From NCBI GenBank assembly GCA_011037195.1, contig JAAEAF010004405.1, forward strand, positions 1 to 64,000: 64,000 nt of DNA. The letters run 5' to 3'. Below the pieces are notes generated by a model. That model did no database searches. It was not told the origin of the DNA and saw only the letters and a program-made list of their open reading frames with translations. Every line of letters begins with the position of its first letter. The first letter of the stretch is position 1. This stretch comes from Triatoma infestans. Its lineage: Eukaryota; Arthropoda; Insecta; Hemiptera; Reduviidae. Positions 29,941 through 39,009 of this stretch are shown here, piece after piece. The translations under genes and the position numbers were made by a program.

Positions 29941-32829
29941 CTAAATGAGCCTATATATATTAATATCTTTTAAAAAAGCAAATAGCCTCCTTGTATAAGG
30001 AGAACCCTCTTGTAGAATTGCGCGCTTGTCATGTGGCAGGCCTGCTTTCTCTCTCTCTCTGCGCAGAGCCTGACACCCTTCCAACACGTGCGCCACTGTT
30101 AGCCTTTCTCGGCATCGAGGACATCTCGGCCTTCTCCCACCTATAAGGAGGTGCCCATGTGTCACACGTGTATGACCAATCCTCAGCCGTGTCAAAATTA
30201 CTGAATCATGCCGCGGGTAGTTCTCGATCATGACATTTCGCACACGTGGTTTAATGTCTTTCAATTTTTCACTTATTCTGACCCACCGACTTTGCCATTT
30301 TTTATTGATAATGTATTTCATATAAACCTGTAAGTCGGTGGGCCTTACAGGGGTGACATCATTTGTTTGTGTAGAGGCAGCTCGCTTGGCTGCCTCGTCC
30401 GCTCGTTCGTTACCGGACACACCAATGTGGCCCGGCACCCAGACGAATTTCACCCCTTGACCACGTGCGCTTAGTTGCTGCATTAAACTGTAAATATTTA
30501 GGACTAACGGGTCCATCGAGAACTTATCCCGGAGGGCCTGTAATGCACTTAATGAGTCCGTCAGTATTAGCGTTTTATTATAATTTTTATCTCGAATTAA
30601 TTTTATGGCCTGGCAAATTGCAAACATCTCAGCTGTGTACACGGTTGCATATTGCGGAAGTGTCCAACTAAGGGTAACTCCCTCCGTGTACACAGCACTA
30701 CCTACACCGTCGCCTGTCTTCGACCCGTCTGTAAAGACAGGTCGGAAGTCATAATAAAAGTTTAATATTTCTAACAATTTTTGCCTATAGACGACGGGTG
30801 GTGTTTCCTCTTTTTTATGTGTTGCCAGGTCCATACGGACGCTTGCAGAGAGTAGTAGCCACGGGGGAAGGTGCGCAAAGCGCCAACCCTCCACCGGGCC
30901 AAAGTCTACTCCCTCCGCGTCTAAGAGCTCTAGCGCTCGGACCCCGAGGGGTCGCGTCCGTGATTGTTGTTGACGGTACTCTTGTTGAAGTGGGCCCTCG
31001 AATATGGTATGGAATAACGGATGAAACCGCTTTCCCCATATTCCGGCAATGTAGGTCAGGGTAAGCTGTTCCCTCCTAAGTTGAGGTGGTAGCATTCCTG
31101 ACTCTACATATAGGCTTTCTAAAGGACTGGTCCGGAAGGCGCCTGTAAACAACCTAATTCCTTCATTATAAATTCTATCTAATAACTTCAGGCGTGATTT
31201 GCGCGCTGAGCTATACACTGGCGCTCCATATTCTAATTTGGAGCGGGTAAGCGCAATAAATATACGTTTTAGGATTTCCCGCTCCGTACCCCAGTTATAG
31301 CTGCCAAGAAATTTCAAAATATCGAGGGTTCTCCTTGCTTTCTTACATGTATAGTCTATATGATCCTGCCACGTTAACTTAGTATCGAATATAAGGCCTA
31401 GGAAACGGGTGCTTTCTTTATATTGAATAGGCGTGCTGTCCAAAAATAAAGTAGGGGGACTATGCTCGTGCCTCAAGCGGCAAAAATGTAGACACACCGT
31501 CTTAGTATTAGAGAATTTAAACCCGTTCCTAGAAGCCTCATTAGCCACTCTGTCTATTGCCTGCTGTAGGGTTTCATTCACCTCGCTAAGATCATTCCCT
31601 GATAAATAAATAGCGAGGTCATCAACATATAAAGATATTTGGAGTGGGTCTCCTACAACTTCGGCAAGACAATTAACCGCCATCGTAAATAGTGTAACAC
31701 TTAATACCGACCCCTGAGGTATTCCGTTCTCAAGAAAATGAGGGTCCGAAAGGACCGACCCCAGTCGCACCCGGAACCTTCGTGACTCTAGAAAGCCACG
31801 GAGGAACCTCGGCAGCTTCCCTCTCAGTCCCCATTCGTGACACTTTCGCAGAATCGCATATCTCCACGTGGTATCGTAGGCCTTCTCAAGGTCAAAGAAC
31901 ACTGCCAGCACATGCTCCCTCCGCATAAATGCATTTTGCACATAGACCTCGAGTTGGCTCATTTGATCCAACGTGGAACGATATCTGCGAAATCCCGCTT
32001 GATGCTGGCTGTAAAGTCCTCTCGTTTCCAACATATATACCAATCTATAATTAATCATAGATTCGAGGACCTTACTCAAGCAGGTGGTCAACGAAATAGG
32101 CCTGTAACTAGAGGGGTCGCTAGGGTCTTTTCCTTCTTTAGGGATCGGTATAATGACTGCTTCCCGCCAACCATCAGGGTATTGGCCCGTCTCCCATATG
32201 CTGTTATACAACTGGAGAAGAGCAAGCTTCCCAGCTGAGTTCAGATTTCTTAGCATAGCATATGGGATACCATCAATCCCTGGAGCAGTGTCTTTGCATT
32301 TGTTTAGTGCGTGTACTAATTCATGGATTGTCAGCGGTTCGTTGTAAGCGTCATTGATGGCGGTCTCAAAATCGAGTGGCTGTTGCTCCACGTCACCTTT
32401 TCGTCGGAGGAATTCGGCCGAGTAACTTTGAGAGCTTGACACTTGTGCAAAATGTCCAGCAAAGGCCTCAGCCACGTCCCTAGGTTCGGTGACGACGACA
32501 TCATTGATTTTTAGTATTGGTATCGACGGAGTTCTGCGATTGCCAGAGAGGGCTCTTATCTTATCCCACACCTCCTTCAATGTCGATGATGAGGAAATTT
32601 TCGACACATATGAGGTGAGGGTTTCTTTTTTAGCTTGGTTGATTAGATATTTCTCCCTGGCTTTTAGTCTTTTAAAGTTTATTAAGTTTTCCTCCGTCGG
32701 ATACCTTTTAAATCTATTAAATGCCTGCTTTTTTGCCGCGTTGGCTGCCTTGCATTCCGGAGTCCACCAAGGAACGGGGGGGTCTTGTGACCCTCCCGCC
32801 AACTCTAGGAATGGTGCCACCGGCCGCAT
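29941..32829 (-). CDS. LINE ORF2, reverse transcriptase-RNase H part
   Basis: This is a 962-residue open frame. Approximate positions counted from its first Met: a linker with WWTPECKAANAAKKQAF (20-40); RT from about 225, with VIIPIPKEGKDPSDP, YRPISLTTCLSK and QAGFRRYRSTLDQ; catalytic motif A FFDLEKAYD; GIPQGSVLSVTLF; YVDDLAIYL at about 400; RFLGLIFDTKLTWQDH; RNase H from about 697 to 820, with catalytic D (FTDGSKTGDG), E (YTAEMFAI), D (LTDSLSAL) and D (GNERADEAAK); and a C-terminal zinc cluster CPRCRERLTVAHVLEGC at about 905-925. All catalytic acids of RT and RNase H are present. The enzyme would copy the LINE RNA onto nicked DNA and digest the template. The first Met is arbitrary: the natural protein begins with the endonuclease part at 33625, one base out of frame. 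Confidence 0.93.
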   Translation of the reverse strand: MRPVAPFLELAGGSQDPPVPWWTPECKAANAAKKQAFNRFKRYPTEENLINFKRLKAREKYLINQAKKETLTSYVSKISSSSTLKEVWDKIRALSGNRRTPSIPILKINDVVVTEPRDVAEAFAGHFAQVSSSQSYSAEFLRRKGDVEQQPLDFETAINDAYNEPLTIHELVHALNKCKDTAPGIDGIPYAMLRNLNSAGKLALLQLYNSIWETGQYPDGWREAVIIPIPKEGKDPSDPSSYRPISLTTCLSKVLESMINYRLVYMLETRGLYSQHQAGFRRYRSTLDQMSQLEVYVQNAFMRREHVLAVFFDLEKAYDTTWRYAILRKCHEWGLRGKLPRFLRGFLESRRFRVRLGSVLSDPHFLENGIPQGSVLSVTLFTMAVNCLAEVVGDPLQISLYVDDLAIYLSGNDLSEVNETLQQAIDRVANEASRNGFKFSNTKTVCLHFCRLRHEHSPPTLFLDSTPIQYKESTRFLGLIFDTKLTWQDHIDYTCKKARRTLDILKFLGSYNWGTEREILKRIFIALTRSKLEYGAPVYSSARKSRLKLLDRIYNEGIRLFTGAFRTSPLESLYVESGMLPPQLRREQLTLTYIAGIWGKRFHPLFHTIFEGPLQQEYRQQQSRTRPLGVRALELLDAEGVDFGPVEGWRFAHLPPWLLLSASVRMDLATHKKEETPPVVYRQKLLEILNFYYDFRPVFTDGSKTGDGVGSAVYTEGVTLSWTLPQYATVYTAEMFAICQAIKLIRDKNYNKTLILTDSLSALQALRDKFSMDPLVLNIYSLMQQLSARGQGVKFVWVPGHIGVSGNERADEAAKRAASTQTNDVTPVRPTDLQVYMKYIINKKWQSRWVRISEKLKDIKPRVRNVMIENYPRHDSVILTRLRIGHTRVTHGHLLIGGRRPRCPRCRERLTVAHVLEGCQALRREREKAGLPHDKRAILQEGSPYTRRLFAFLKDINIYRLI

Positions 32830-33625
32830 GCATCAACGCCTTTGTAAACATACGAGTATCGAGGGTGACATCCCCAGTAAGTGCTGGTGTCACCACTCTA
32901 GCGGCGTAAGCAGGCCAGTTTGCTCTTTTGATGTCATATCTCCAGGGGATCACATAATCTGATCTGGAGATGGAGCTCGATACTAAGATTGGGAAGTGGT
33001 CACTATGATATAATTCATCCAGTGTGGTCCATTCTAAGCGAACTGCAATGGTGGGTGTTGCTACACTCAGGTCAATTGCACTAAAGTTTCCTGAGTGTGC
33101 ATTAAATCGTGTTGCTTCACCACTGTTGAGGAGTATCATGTTAGCATTATCTATAATCTCCTCAAGAGTTCTGCCTCGAGCATCAGTCATAGCTGAACCC
33201 CACCAGGTGTTGTGAGAGTTAAAGTCACCCATTAACAACACCGGGGCAGGGAGCTGCGAGAGCAGATTCTCCAGATCACTTCTCTGCCAATATATATCTG
33301 GCAGGTAAATACTAACTAAAGTGACCTGCAGTGGTGCAGTCAGACGCACGGCAACAGCTTGTAAATCAGTTTGGAGGGATAGCCGTCTGCTGGAGATATT
33401 TTCCCGTACGCAGACAGCCACTCCACCGTGCGCCCTCCCACCTGGGGCAGGTTGCACCTCTTTGCTATAAATGATGTACCCAGGGATTCGTATGAATTGC
33501 CCCGGGCGAATTTTTGTTTCTTGGAGGCACAACCCAAATGGTCGGTGTTCCGCCACTATTCGGCGTAAACCTTCGATGTTACTTGTATAGCCCCGCATAT
33601 TCCATTGTATAATGGACTCACACAT
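32717..33625 (-). CDS. LINE ORF2, APE-type endonuclease part
   Basis: The 302-residue frame starts MCESIIQWNMRGYTSNIEGL. It shows the active-site residues of apurinic-type endonucleases: N9 (QWNMRG), E36 (LCLQETK), D134 and N136 (LMGDFNSHNTWW), D185 (SAIDLS), D209 and H210 (HSDHFPI). It would nick the target to prime reverse transcription. The last 35 or so residues after the G7/C7 run (32776-32782) are out of frame: the true linker continues in the frame of the RT block. ORF2 starts 145 bp downstream of the ORF1 stop, with no overlap. Confidence 0.93.
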   Translation of the reverse strand: MCESIIQWNMRGYTSNIEGLRRIVAEHRPFGLCLQETKIRPGQFIRIPGYIIYSKEVQPAPGGRAHGGVAVCVRENISSRRLSLQTDLQAVAVRLTAPLQVTLVSIYLPDIYWQRSDLENLLSQLPAPVLLMGDFNSHNTWWGSAMTDARGRTLEEIIDNANMILLNSGEATRFNAHSGNFSAIDLSVATPTIAVRLEWTTLDELYHSDHFPILVSSSISRSDYVIPWRYDIKRANWPAYAARVVTPALTGDVTLDTRMFTKALMHAAGGTIPRVGGRVTRPPRSLVDSGMQGSQRGKKAGI

Positions 33626-33769
33626 CTTTATTGTAAAAAATGACCACTCTGGGCAGGATCCAATTCGATTTCAAGGTTCTGGTTCTAATTGTACGTATAC
33701 TATTTATGTTTTTCCCAAAATAACTAAGATAATATGGATGCATTGTTGGATATTTATATTTATACACAT

Positions 33770-35479
33770 TCATTCAGTGGCACAGTTTTTCCTGGGTTTG
33801 CCCTTTGGCCAACCCTTTTTCTTACGTCTTGGAGGGCGGTCCGATATATTTCCACCCTCCGATTCTGATGCTTCTACGTCCGTTCCCAACAGTTTCCACT
33901 GTTGTTTAGTGGAACGAACGTTGGAGCTGGCGAGCATTTGTCCTTCAATTTCTCTGCTCCTGCTCCCGCCAGTCCACCCAGTCGGGTAGGGACTTGGCAG
34001 GGTTAATTTTGGAGTCTTCCTCCTAAGGGAACGTTTTGGTGGACTAACCACCTTCCATTCCCCTTCGGAGGAAGTCTTTGGTTTAGGTGGTTTGAATTCC
34101 ACCTTCTTGTCACTCCCACTAGTTGTGGGAGTAATGATTGATAGCCTATCGGCTATCAGTGCCCCTTGAGGGGCTTTAAATTTGAGTGGTGAGATATCTC
34201 CCACCTTTTCAATGGTTCCCCTCAAAGCCGGGGAGGTGTTACATGGTGGAATTTCTCCCACCTTTACAATAGCTCCCCTCAAGGACAAGGGGGAGCCTTT
34301 TGATGTTTGCCCCTGGACTGGGGCTGTAATTGTATGTGCCACTGATGTGGGTGCCCTTAACTTCTCAGCAAATGAAATTTCATTTGTTACGTAGGATTTG
34401 CTTTCCACAATAGCCCTTGCCTCTTGGTATGGTAATTGTTGCAATGTCTTTATTTTCTGTATTTTCTTTTCCTTTATCAGAATTGGGCACCCGGAGGATT
34501 TGGCTGAGTGATCACCGCCACAGTTCACGCAAATTACTGGCGGCGTGCACTCTCCTTCATGCAAGGGTTTGCCACATATGCACACTGCCTCTGAAGCCTT
34601 ACATCTCATGGAGGTGTGTCCAAACTTCTGACATTTGAAACATCTCATCGGTGAAGGTATGTATGGACGCACCTTCAGCTTATAAAAAGCTGCTTCAATC
34701 ATTTCTGGTGGCTTCGGGCGATCGAAAGTGAGGACAAGAGAAGCGGTGTCCACTAGGGACCCGTCCTGCATCCTCTTTATCCTCCTCACCTCTATTACTC
34801 CTTGATCTGCCAAACCCTCCTTTATGTCCTCAATAGTGCTGTTTAGGAAGTCCCGACAAGTGATTACTCCTTGAGAGGAGTTCAGTCTCTTGTGGGGACC
34901 TGCTTCCAACTCTGCATCCATATATTTTTGTAAGCTTAAGATGGCTGAAGCTTGGTTGCGGCTATCCGCTTCTATACAAATAGAGCCATCGTTAAGCTTT
35001 TTAACGCTCTTTGTCTTTCCTAGGTGGCTTTTTATAAATTTGAAGAGTTTGAAAGAACATTCCTTAGCGAATGATCCTTCCTTTTTCTTTATAATAAAAA
35101 ATCTACCCCAGTTATCCTCTTCAAGGTTAATGAATTTAAATCCTAAGCTATTTTCCTTTCTGTGGCCGCCCTTGGCTTTCTTCCTTGGCGGGGAAGTAGG
35201 GCTATAAGGTTGCAGTGTGAACTGCACCTCAGATGAAGTTTTTCCTAAAGAATTGTCCGTATTTGCGCCTGGTCGTTTTCCAATAAAATCATCAGTCGAT
35301 AGGGGATTAGGTGATTGGAAAGTAGGAGGGATAGAAATGGAAGAGTTTTGGATTTCAGTAGGAATAGGAAGGGGATTAGCTGGAGTAGGGAAAGGATTAA
35401 TTGGTGTGGGAATAGGATTAGAAATTAGGGGTGAAAGATTTGTTGGGCTAGGCCCAGATAAAGGTTTATGATTAGCCAT
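33770..35479 (-). CDS. LINE ORF1, Gag-like RNA-binding protein
   Basis: I choose the start MANHKPLSGPSPTNLSPLIS at 35479 (569 residues). The frame stays open upstream to a Met at 35815, but that part overlaps the expected 5' UTR and is Gly/Arg-rich. The N-terminal 110 residues are Pro/Ser/Asn-rich with a basic patch PPRKKAKGGHRKE. A central domain (about 130-270) ends in RPKPPEMIEAAFYKLKVRPY. Three Cys/His knuckles follow at about 275-330: CFKCQKFGHTSMRC, CICGKPLHEGEC and CVNCGGDHSAKSSGC. This layout is standard for I/R1/Jockey ORF1 proteins, which coat LINE RNA. The C-terminus is strongly basic (RRKKKGWPKGKPRKN). Confidence 0.9.
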   Translation of the reverse strand: MANHKPLSGPSPTNLSPLISNPIPTPINPFPTPANPLPIPTEIQNSSISIPPTFQSPNPLSTDDFIGKRPGANTDNSLGKTSSEVQFTLQPYSPTSPPRKKAKGGHRKENSLGFKFINLEEDNWGRFFIIKKKEGSFAKECSFKLFKFIKSHLGKTKSVKKLNDGSICIEADSRNQASAILSLQKYMDAELEAGPHKRLNSSQGVITCRDFLNSTIEDIKEGLADQGVIEVRRIKRMQDGSLVDTASLVLTFDRPKPPEMIEAAFYKLKVRPYIPSPMRCFKCQKFGHTSMRCKASEAVCICGKPLHEGECTPPVICVNCGGDHSAKSSGCPILIKEKKIQKIKTLQQLPYQEARAIVESKSYVTNEISFAEKLRAPTSVAHTITAPVQGQTSKGSPLSLRGAIVKVGEIPPCNTSPALRGTIEKVGDISPLKFKAPQGALIADRLSIITPTTSGSDKKVEFKPPKPKTSSEGEWKVVSPPKRSLRRKTPKLTLPSPYPTGWTGGSRSREIEGQMLASSNVRSTKQQWKLLGTDVEASESEGGNISDRPPRRKKKGWPKGKPRKNCATE

Positions 35480-36138
35480 AGTAATCACAATTAATTCGTC
35501 GAGGTACGTGGTCCCGCCTCCACGGACGCTCAAATGGACCCGGTTACTATCCGGGTGGGCCATCGCACCTCGATATAGTCGGGTGCCGCGGAAGGCAGCG
35601 TTCCAATACTGAAGCATCGACCCGTGCCCCCGCGACCCCCCTCCTAACCCTAGGAACCCGCCTGAGGCGGAATTCCCTAGCCTTCCTGGAGTCGGGCTAT
35701 CCCCCAGGTAGAGCTCTCGGGTGAAGCCGAGGCCAAAGACATGTGTTGGGATCGGACGCCCGCAGGTCGTCGTCTCCCTCAATGCCCAGGATCCCCTTTT
35801 CCACCCTAGCCCCAAAGCCTCGAGCCGGCAAGCACGAGGGAGAGATATTTATACTCCGAGCTCTCAACGAGTGCGTGTCCTTGTTCATGCAGTGTGTGTG
35901 GTCGTCTGTAAAGGTCGAGTGTTCAGGTGTGAGTGAGTATGTGTGGTGGGGAGCTCAAGTTTACCTGTGGGTGCGCTGAACCCAAGTAGCTGCACACAAC
36001 AACTACCTCTGCAGGTCCTATGTGTAGTGTGTAGTGTTAAGGATGTCAGTATGAGCGTATTGTAGTGTTGTTAGGCTGGGAAACCCGCAGGGACGCCTAG
36101 ATCCCTGAAGAAGTGGCTAGTCCACTTCCCCCTACGGG
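35480..36138 (-). promoter_or_regulatory. LINE 5' UTR, presumed internal promoter
   Basis: This is about 660 bp of GC-rich sequence from the 5' terminus to the chosen ORF1 start. I-type LINEs usually start transcription at their first base from an internal promoter, but no specific box can be proven here. Around 36015-35975 the minus strand reads CCTGCAGAGGTAGTTGTTGT then GTGCAGCTACTTGGG, which closely resembles the head of the type B SINEs. The frame of ORF1 is open through about half of it. Confidence 0.7.
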
Positions 36139-36150
36139 GATTTGTTTATT
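36139..36150. repeat. LINE target-site duplication (right copy)
   Basis: GATTTGTTTATT repeats 29034-29045 and lies directly upstream of the LINE 5' end. Confidence 0.85.
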
Positions 36151-36650
36151 ATTATTTATATAATATGTATCTATAAAAAGAAATGATAATATTTTTATAC
36201 TTATTGTTTATATTAGTTGACATTATCTTATGTTTATTTATGTTTACTTCACTACCCTGACTGACAGACAGGACTTCATTTTTCGTTAAAATTCTATGAA
36301 TTTGAAAATTCTAATATACTTATTCCATTCAATCGTAGAATTCGGGAATTTCCCAAGTGAAGTATTTAAGTTTCAAAGCTACCACGAAATACATCCCTTT
36401 ATATCAGTCGTGTCCCATTAATTAATCAAAATTCCTTTTGACCATCTCGCCTGCAGATGGAAAAACAGTGATATGAAGAAGATAAATGGTAAGGCGTAAG
36501 CAACACCGCCAACCCACGGAGAATATCAGAAAACCACAATTCCGAGGGAAGGATATGGGATGGGTAATTGATGATTTTTCTCTTTCTCTCTATAACCCGC
36601 TGCCAAGGCATTAATAGAAAATAAATTCCCCAGTGCATAGTTGTGGGTCC
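36151..36650. other. Unassigned DNA left of a LINE insertion
   Basis: AT-rich with a moderately complex stretch at 36420-36640. No family was recognised. It continues after the insertion at 37430-37735. Confidence 0.4.
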
Positions 36651-36664
36651 ATTAGAAGAATCTA

Positions 36665-37415
36665 GAATTAGAATGCTGCAGGGGGGGACTAAAACCCAGG
36701 CACCGCAGCCTCCCAGTGAGGCTTATTGTGCCAACCTCTAAAACCTAGTAGCGGAAGCCCCCCCTCTTCATGAGGTCCAGAACCTTCCCTACCAGTCAGT
36801 CCCTCCTGGAGCACGATTTCCTCCGGTCTCAACGTGCCGAAGATCTCGTACCTCAGTCTAGCGATTGCAACGCAATCAAACAACAGGTGAGAGGCCGTCT
36901 CCTCCTCCTCCTGACATAGTCTGCACAAGGGCTCTACGTCTAGCAACCCCACCTTGTGCAGATGTTTTCTGAACCTGCCATGCCCAGTAAACAGGCCCGT
37001 TATGATACCTGCTTAACCCCAGGATGTATCTGGTTCTTCTATCACACAGCTCTGGCATACCCATCTTGCCATGTTTCGCTCCAGTACTCAGCCTCCAGTA
37101 TCGGTTATGTTCCCTCCGAGTCCAATCTCTCAGAGCCGCTCTTACCATACTTTTGGCCACCCCTAGAACAGGTTCCGGTCCAAGGAAGGGAGTATTCGCT
37201 CCCTCCCTGGCCAGTTGTCGGCTATCTCATTTCCCATAATCCCCTTATGCCCGGGCACCGATATTAGCCGCACTTTGTTGTGCCGGGCTAATGCCTCCAG
37301 GGAGTCTCTGCACTCCCTGACCAAAGGGGAGGTGATTCTGAACGCCCGAAGAGCATTCAGCGCCGCCTGGCTGTCCGAGAAGATGCATATCTCTCTATTT
37401 CTAGAGTCCATACGC
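36665..37415 (-). mobile_element. 5'-truncated LINE with 14-bp TSD
   Basis: ATTAGAAGAATCTA occurs at 36651-36664 and 37416-37429. The 751-bp minus-strand insert carries only the end of an RNase H-type LINE and a GC-rich 3' end (ctgcagcattctaattc on the sense strand). The perfect TSD shows that this is a genuine target-primed insertion and relatively recent. Confidence 0.88.
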
Positions 37416-37417
37416 AT
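36689..37417 (-). pseudogene. LINE RNase H C-terminal half and zinc cluster
   Basis: The RNase H part (37417 to about 37165) has CIFSDSQAALNALRAF with the third acid and LISVPGHKGIMGNEIADN with the last Asp and the usual HKGI region. After a frameshift near 37170 the protein goes on as MAKSMVRAALRDW, RRTRYILGLSRYHNGPVYWA, and after another near 36950 CRLCQEEEETASHLLFDC, a CX2C..HX4C cluster. It is truncated upstream of the second RNase H acid. It is similar in layout to 59843-60763. Confidence 0.83.
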
Positions 37418-37737
37418 TAGAAGAATCTAACTTTGTGATTAGGAAAGAAACAGTGGAGATGCTCAACCATATTCCTTGAAAACAGGAAGTTAGTGATATT
37501 TGTCATTATCTGTAGATACTGCCAGAGCCCTTCTCGCCTATAGATGTAACGAAATAGGATAGGAAAAAGAATGAAGATAAGAAATTATGTTTAGGCCACT
37601 TCAGTCCACGGTCAAAGATCCAAAGACATAGTACCCATAAAGAAAGACGTGGGGAGGAATTAATTATTTCTATTTCCGTCAAGTGGAAAGAAATATTATG
37701 ATCCCTACAGTCCAGGGAATCCAATAAAGAATCCTCT

Positions 37738-37997
37738 ACGATTTGCGAGAAAATTGCAAAAAAATAGAAATATATTCATTAAAGTGGTATTTCCGTTTGA
37801 GGAATTTTGACAGCTAACTTATTGTCCGATCCCTATAGTGAATATCAAATTTGAACTTTCTGCGATTTTTTGTTTTCGAGCTATGCTGGTCACATACACA
37901 CACACAGACCATTTTCTAAAATCCACATTTTTGGGCCCAGAGGAACCAAATCGACACGATTGCTATAATACTTCTACTTACTAGGTGTAAGAGAAAG
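37738..37997 (+). repeat. TCTTAC-family repeat, 3' half
   Basis: The piece begins in module remnants (ttcattaaagtggtatttcc) and contains ttgaggaattttgacagcta, cgagctatgctggtcacata, cacagaccattttctaaaat and acttactaggtgtaagagaa. The next copy follows at once, head to tail. Confidence 0.75.
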
Positions 37998-39000
37998 GAA
38001 AAAAAAATCTGGTGTGAAACACTCACACAACTTTCTCTTACTCCTGTTCTCAAAATTATAATTGACAAAGGTTATAGTTTGTTCACCAAATTTAATGAAA
38101 TTTGTCGAAAACTGAAAGAAACTATTCAGTAAAAGCGCACTTCCGGTTTACTGATTTCCTTCAAACTCGGAATTTTGGCCATCTATTTATTTCTAATTAA
38201 TTTCATTTGGATGATAGAGTTGTATAATCAAGTATATGCCACTTTAGAGGAAACTGTAACCCTACCCCCTCTCCTAAAGTGCCCTTAAATGAATTTTTCC
38301 AGAGAAATGTTTTATATAAAAGTTGTAGATCTTTGAATGTTTAGTTTATATGTGAAGTTTCAAGAAAATCGTCCGAGCTATTTTTGAGAAAATCGCAAAA
38401 AAGTGAAAAAAATCATTTAGTAAAGTGTTAAAACAAAAGCACTTCCGGTTATCCGATTTTCCCCAAACTCGGAATTTCAACAACATATTTAATTGTAATT
38501 AACATTATTTAAATGATCGAATTGTGCAATAAACTGAAATAGCATTTTAGAGGAAAACCTAAACCCCCCACCCCTCCCTCATTACTGCCCTTAAATGAAT
38601 TTTTCCAGAGAAATGTTTCAAATAAAAGTAGTAGGTCCTTGTATGTGTAGTTGATGTGGCAAGATTAAAGAAAATCGTTGGAGCCATTTTTGAGAAAAAC
38701 GCAAAAAAGTAAAAAAAAGCAACTAGTAAAGTAGTACTTTTGGTTAAGGAATTTTGACAGATAACGCACAGTCAGATCGCATGGTGATACCTAAATGGAA
38801 TATCAAGTTTCAGCTTTCTACGGTTTTTCGTTTTTGAGCTATGCTGTTCACATATACACAGACACAGACACACAGACCACTTGCTAAAAACAACTTTTTT
38901 GGACTCAGGGGACCTCAAAACGGATATTTCCGGTGAAAGCTCAATATCGAAAATTTGACACGATTATAATACTTCCTCTTACTAGGAGTTAGAGAAATTA
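37998..39000 (+). repeat. TCTTAC-family repeat, full two-module copy
   Basis: This is one of the best copies. The 5' end has tctggtgtgaaacactcaca, whose gtgtga/tcacac arms can pair, then acaactttctcttactcc. Module 1 spans about 38105-38410 and module 2 about 38410-38725. Each has acttccggtt, aactcggaattt, a taatt..attattt..atgat stretch, a C-rich tract and aaataaaagt/tataaaagttgtag. The 3' part has ctatgctgttcacatataca, gaccacttgctaaaaac, ggacctcaaaacggatattt, gaaagctcaatatcg and ctcttactaggagttagag. No coding capacity. Confidence 0.88.
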
Positions 39001-39009
39001 ATAAATGAG

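Larger units (their letters stand above)
29046..36138 (-). mobile_element. Full-length I-type LINE, nearly intact
   Basis: This 7.09-kb element has a 5' UTR (36138 to about 35480), ORF1, ORF2 with endonuclease, reverse transcriptase and RNase H, a 3' UTR of about 0.85 kb with an 18-bp minisatellite, and a pure A tail (T on the plus strand, 29044-29096). TSDs flank both ends. The domain order APE endonuclease - RT - RNase H - Cys/His cluster fits I-clade or allied LINEs such as R1 and LOA. Base composition is clearly richer in GC than the flanks. The only break seen in the coding parts is a one-base shift in a G7/C7 run (32776-32782). It looks like a young insertion. Confidence 0.92.

Noticed and set aside
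33770..35815. ORF1 starting at 35815
   Set aside because: The upstream 112 codons overlap the 5' UTR and lack conserved features; the start at 35479 is more likely, though not proven.
30465..35979. Open frames on the plus strand across the LINE (for example 30798-31064, 31837-32238, 33612-33989)
   Set aside because: They are antisense shadows of ORF1 and ORF2 and show no domain of their own.
37998..39000. Helitron for the TCTTAC repeat
   Set aside because: There is a 3' hairpin, but no CTRR end was seen after it, no constant 5' TC in all copies, and no rolling-circle replicase. The class is left open.
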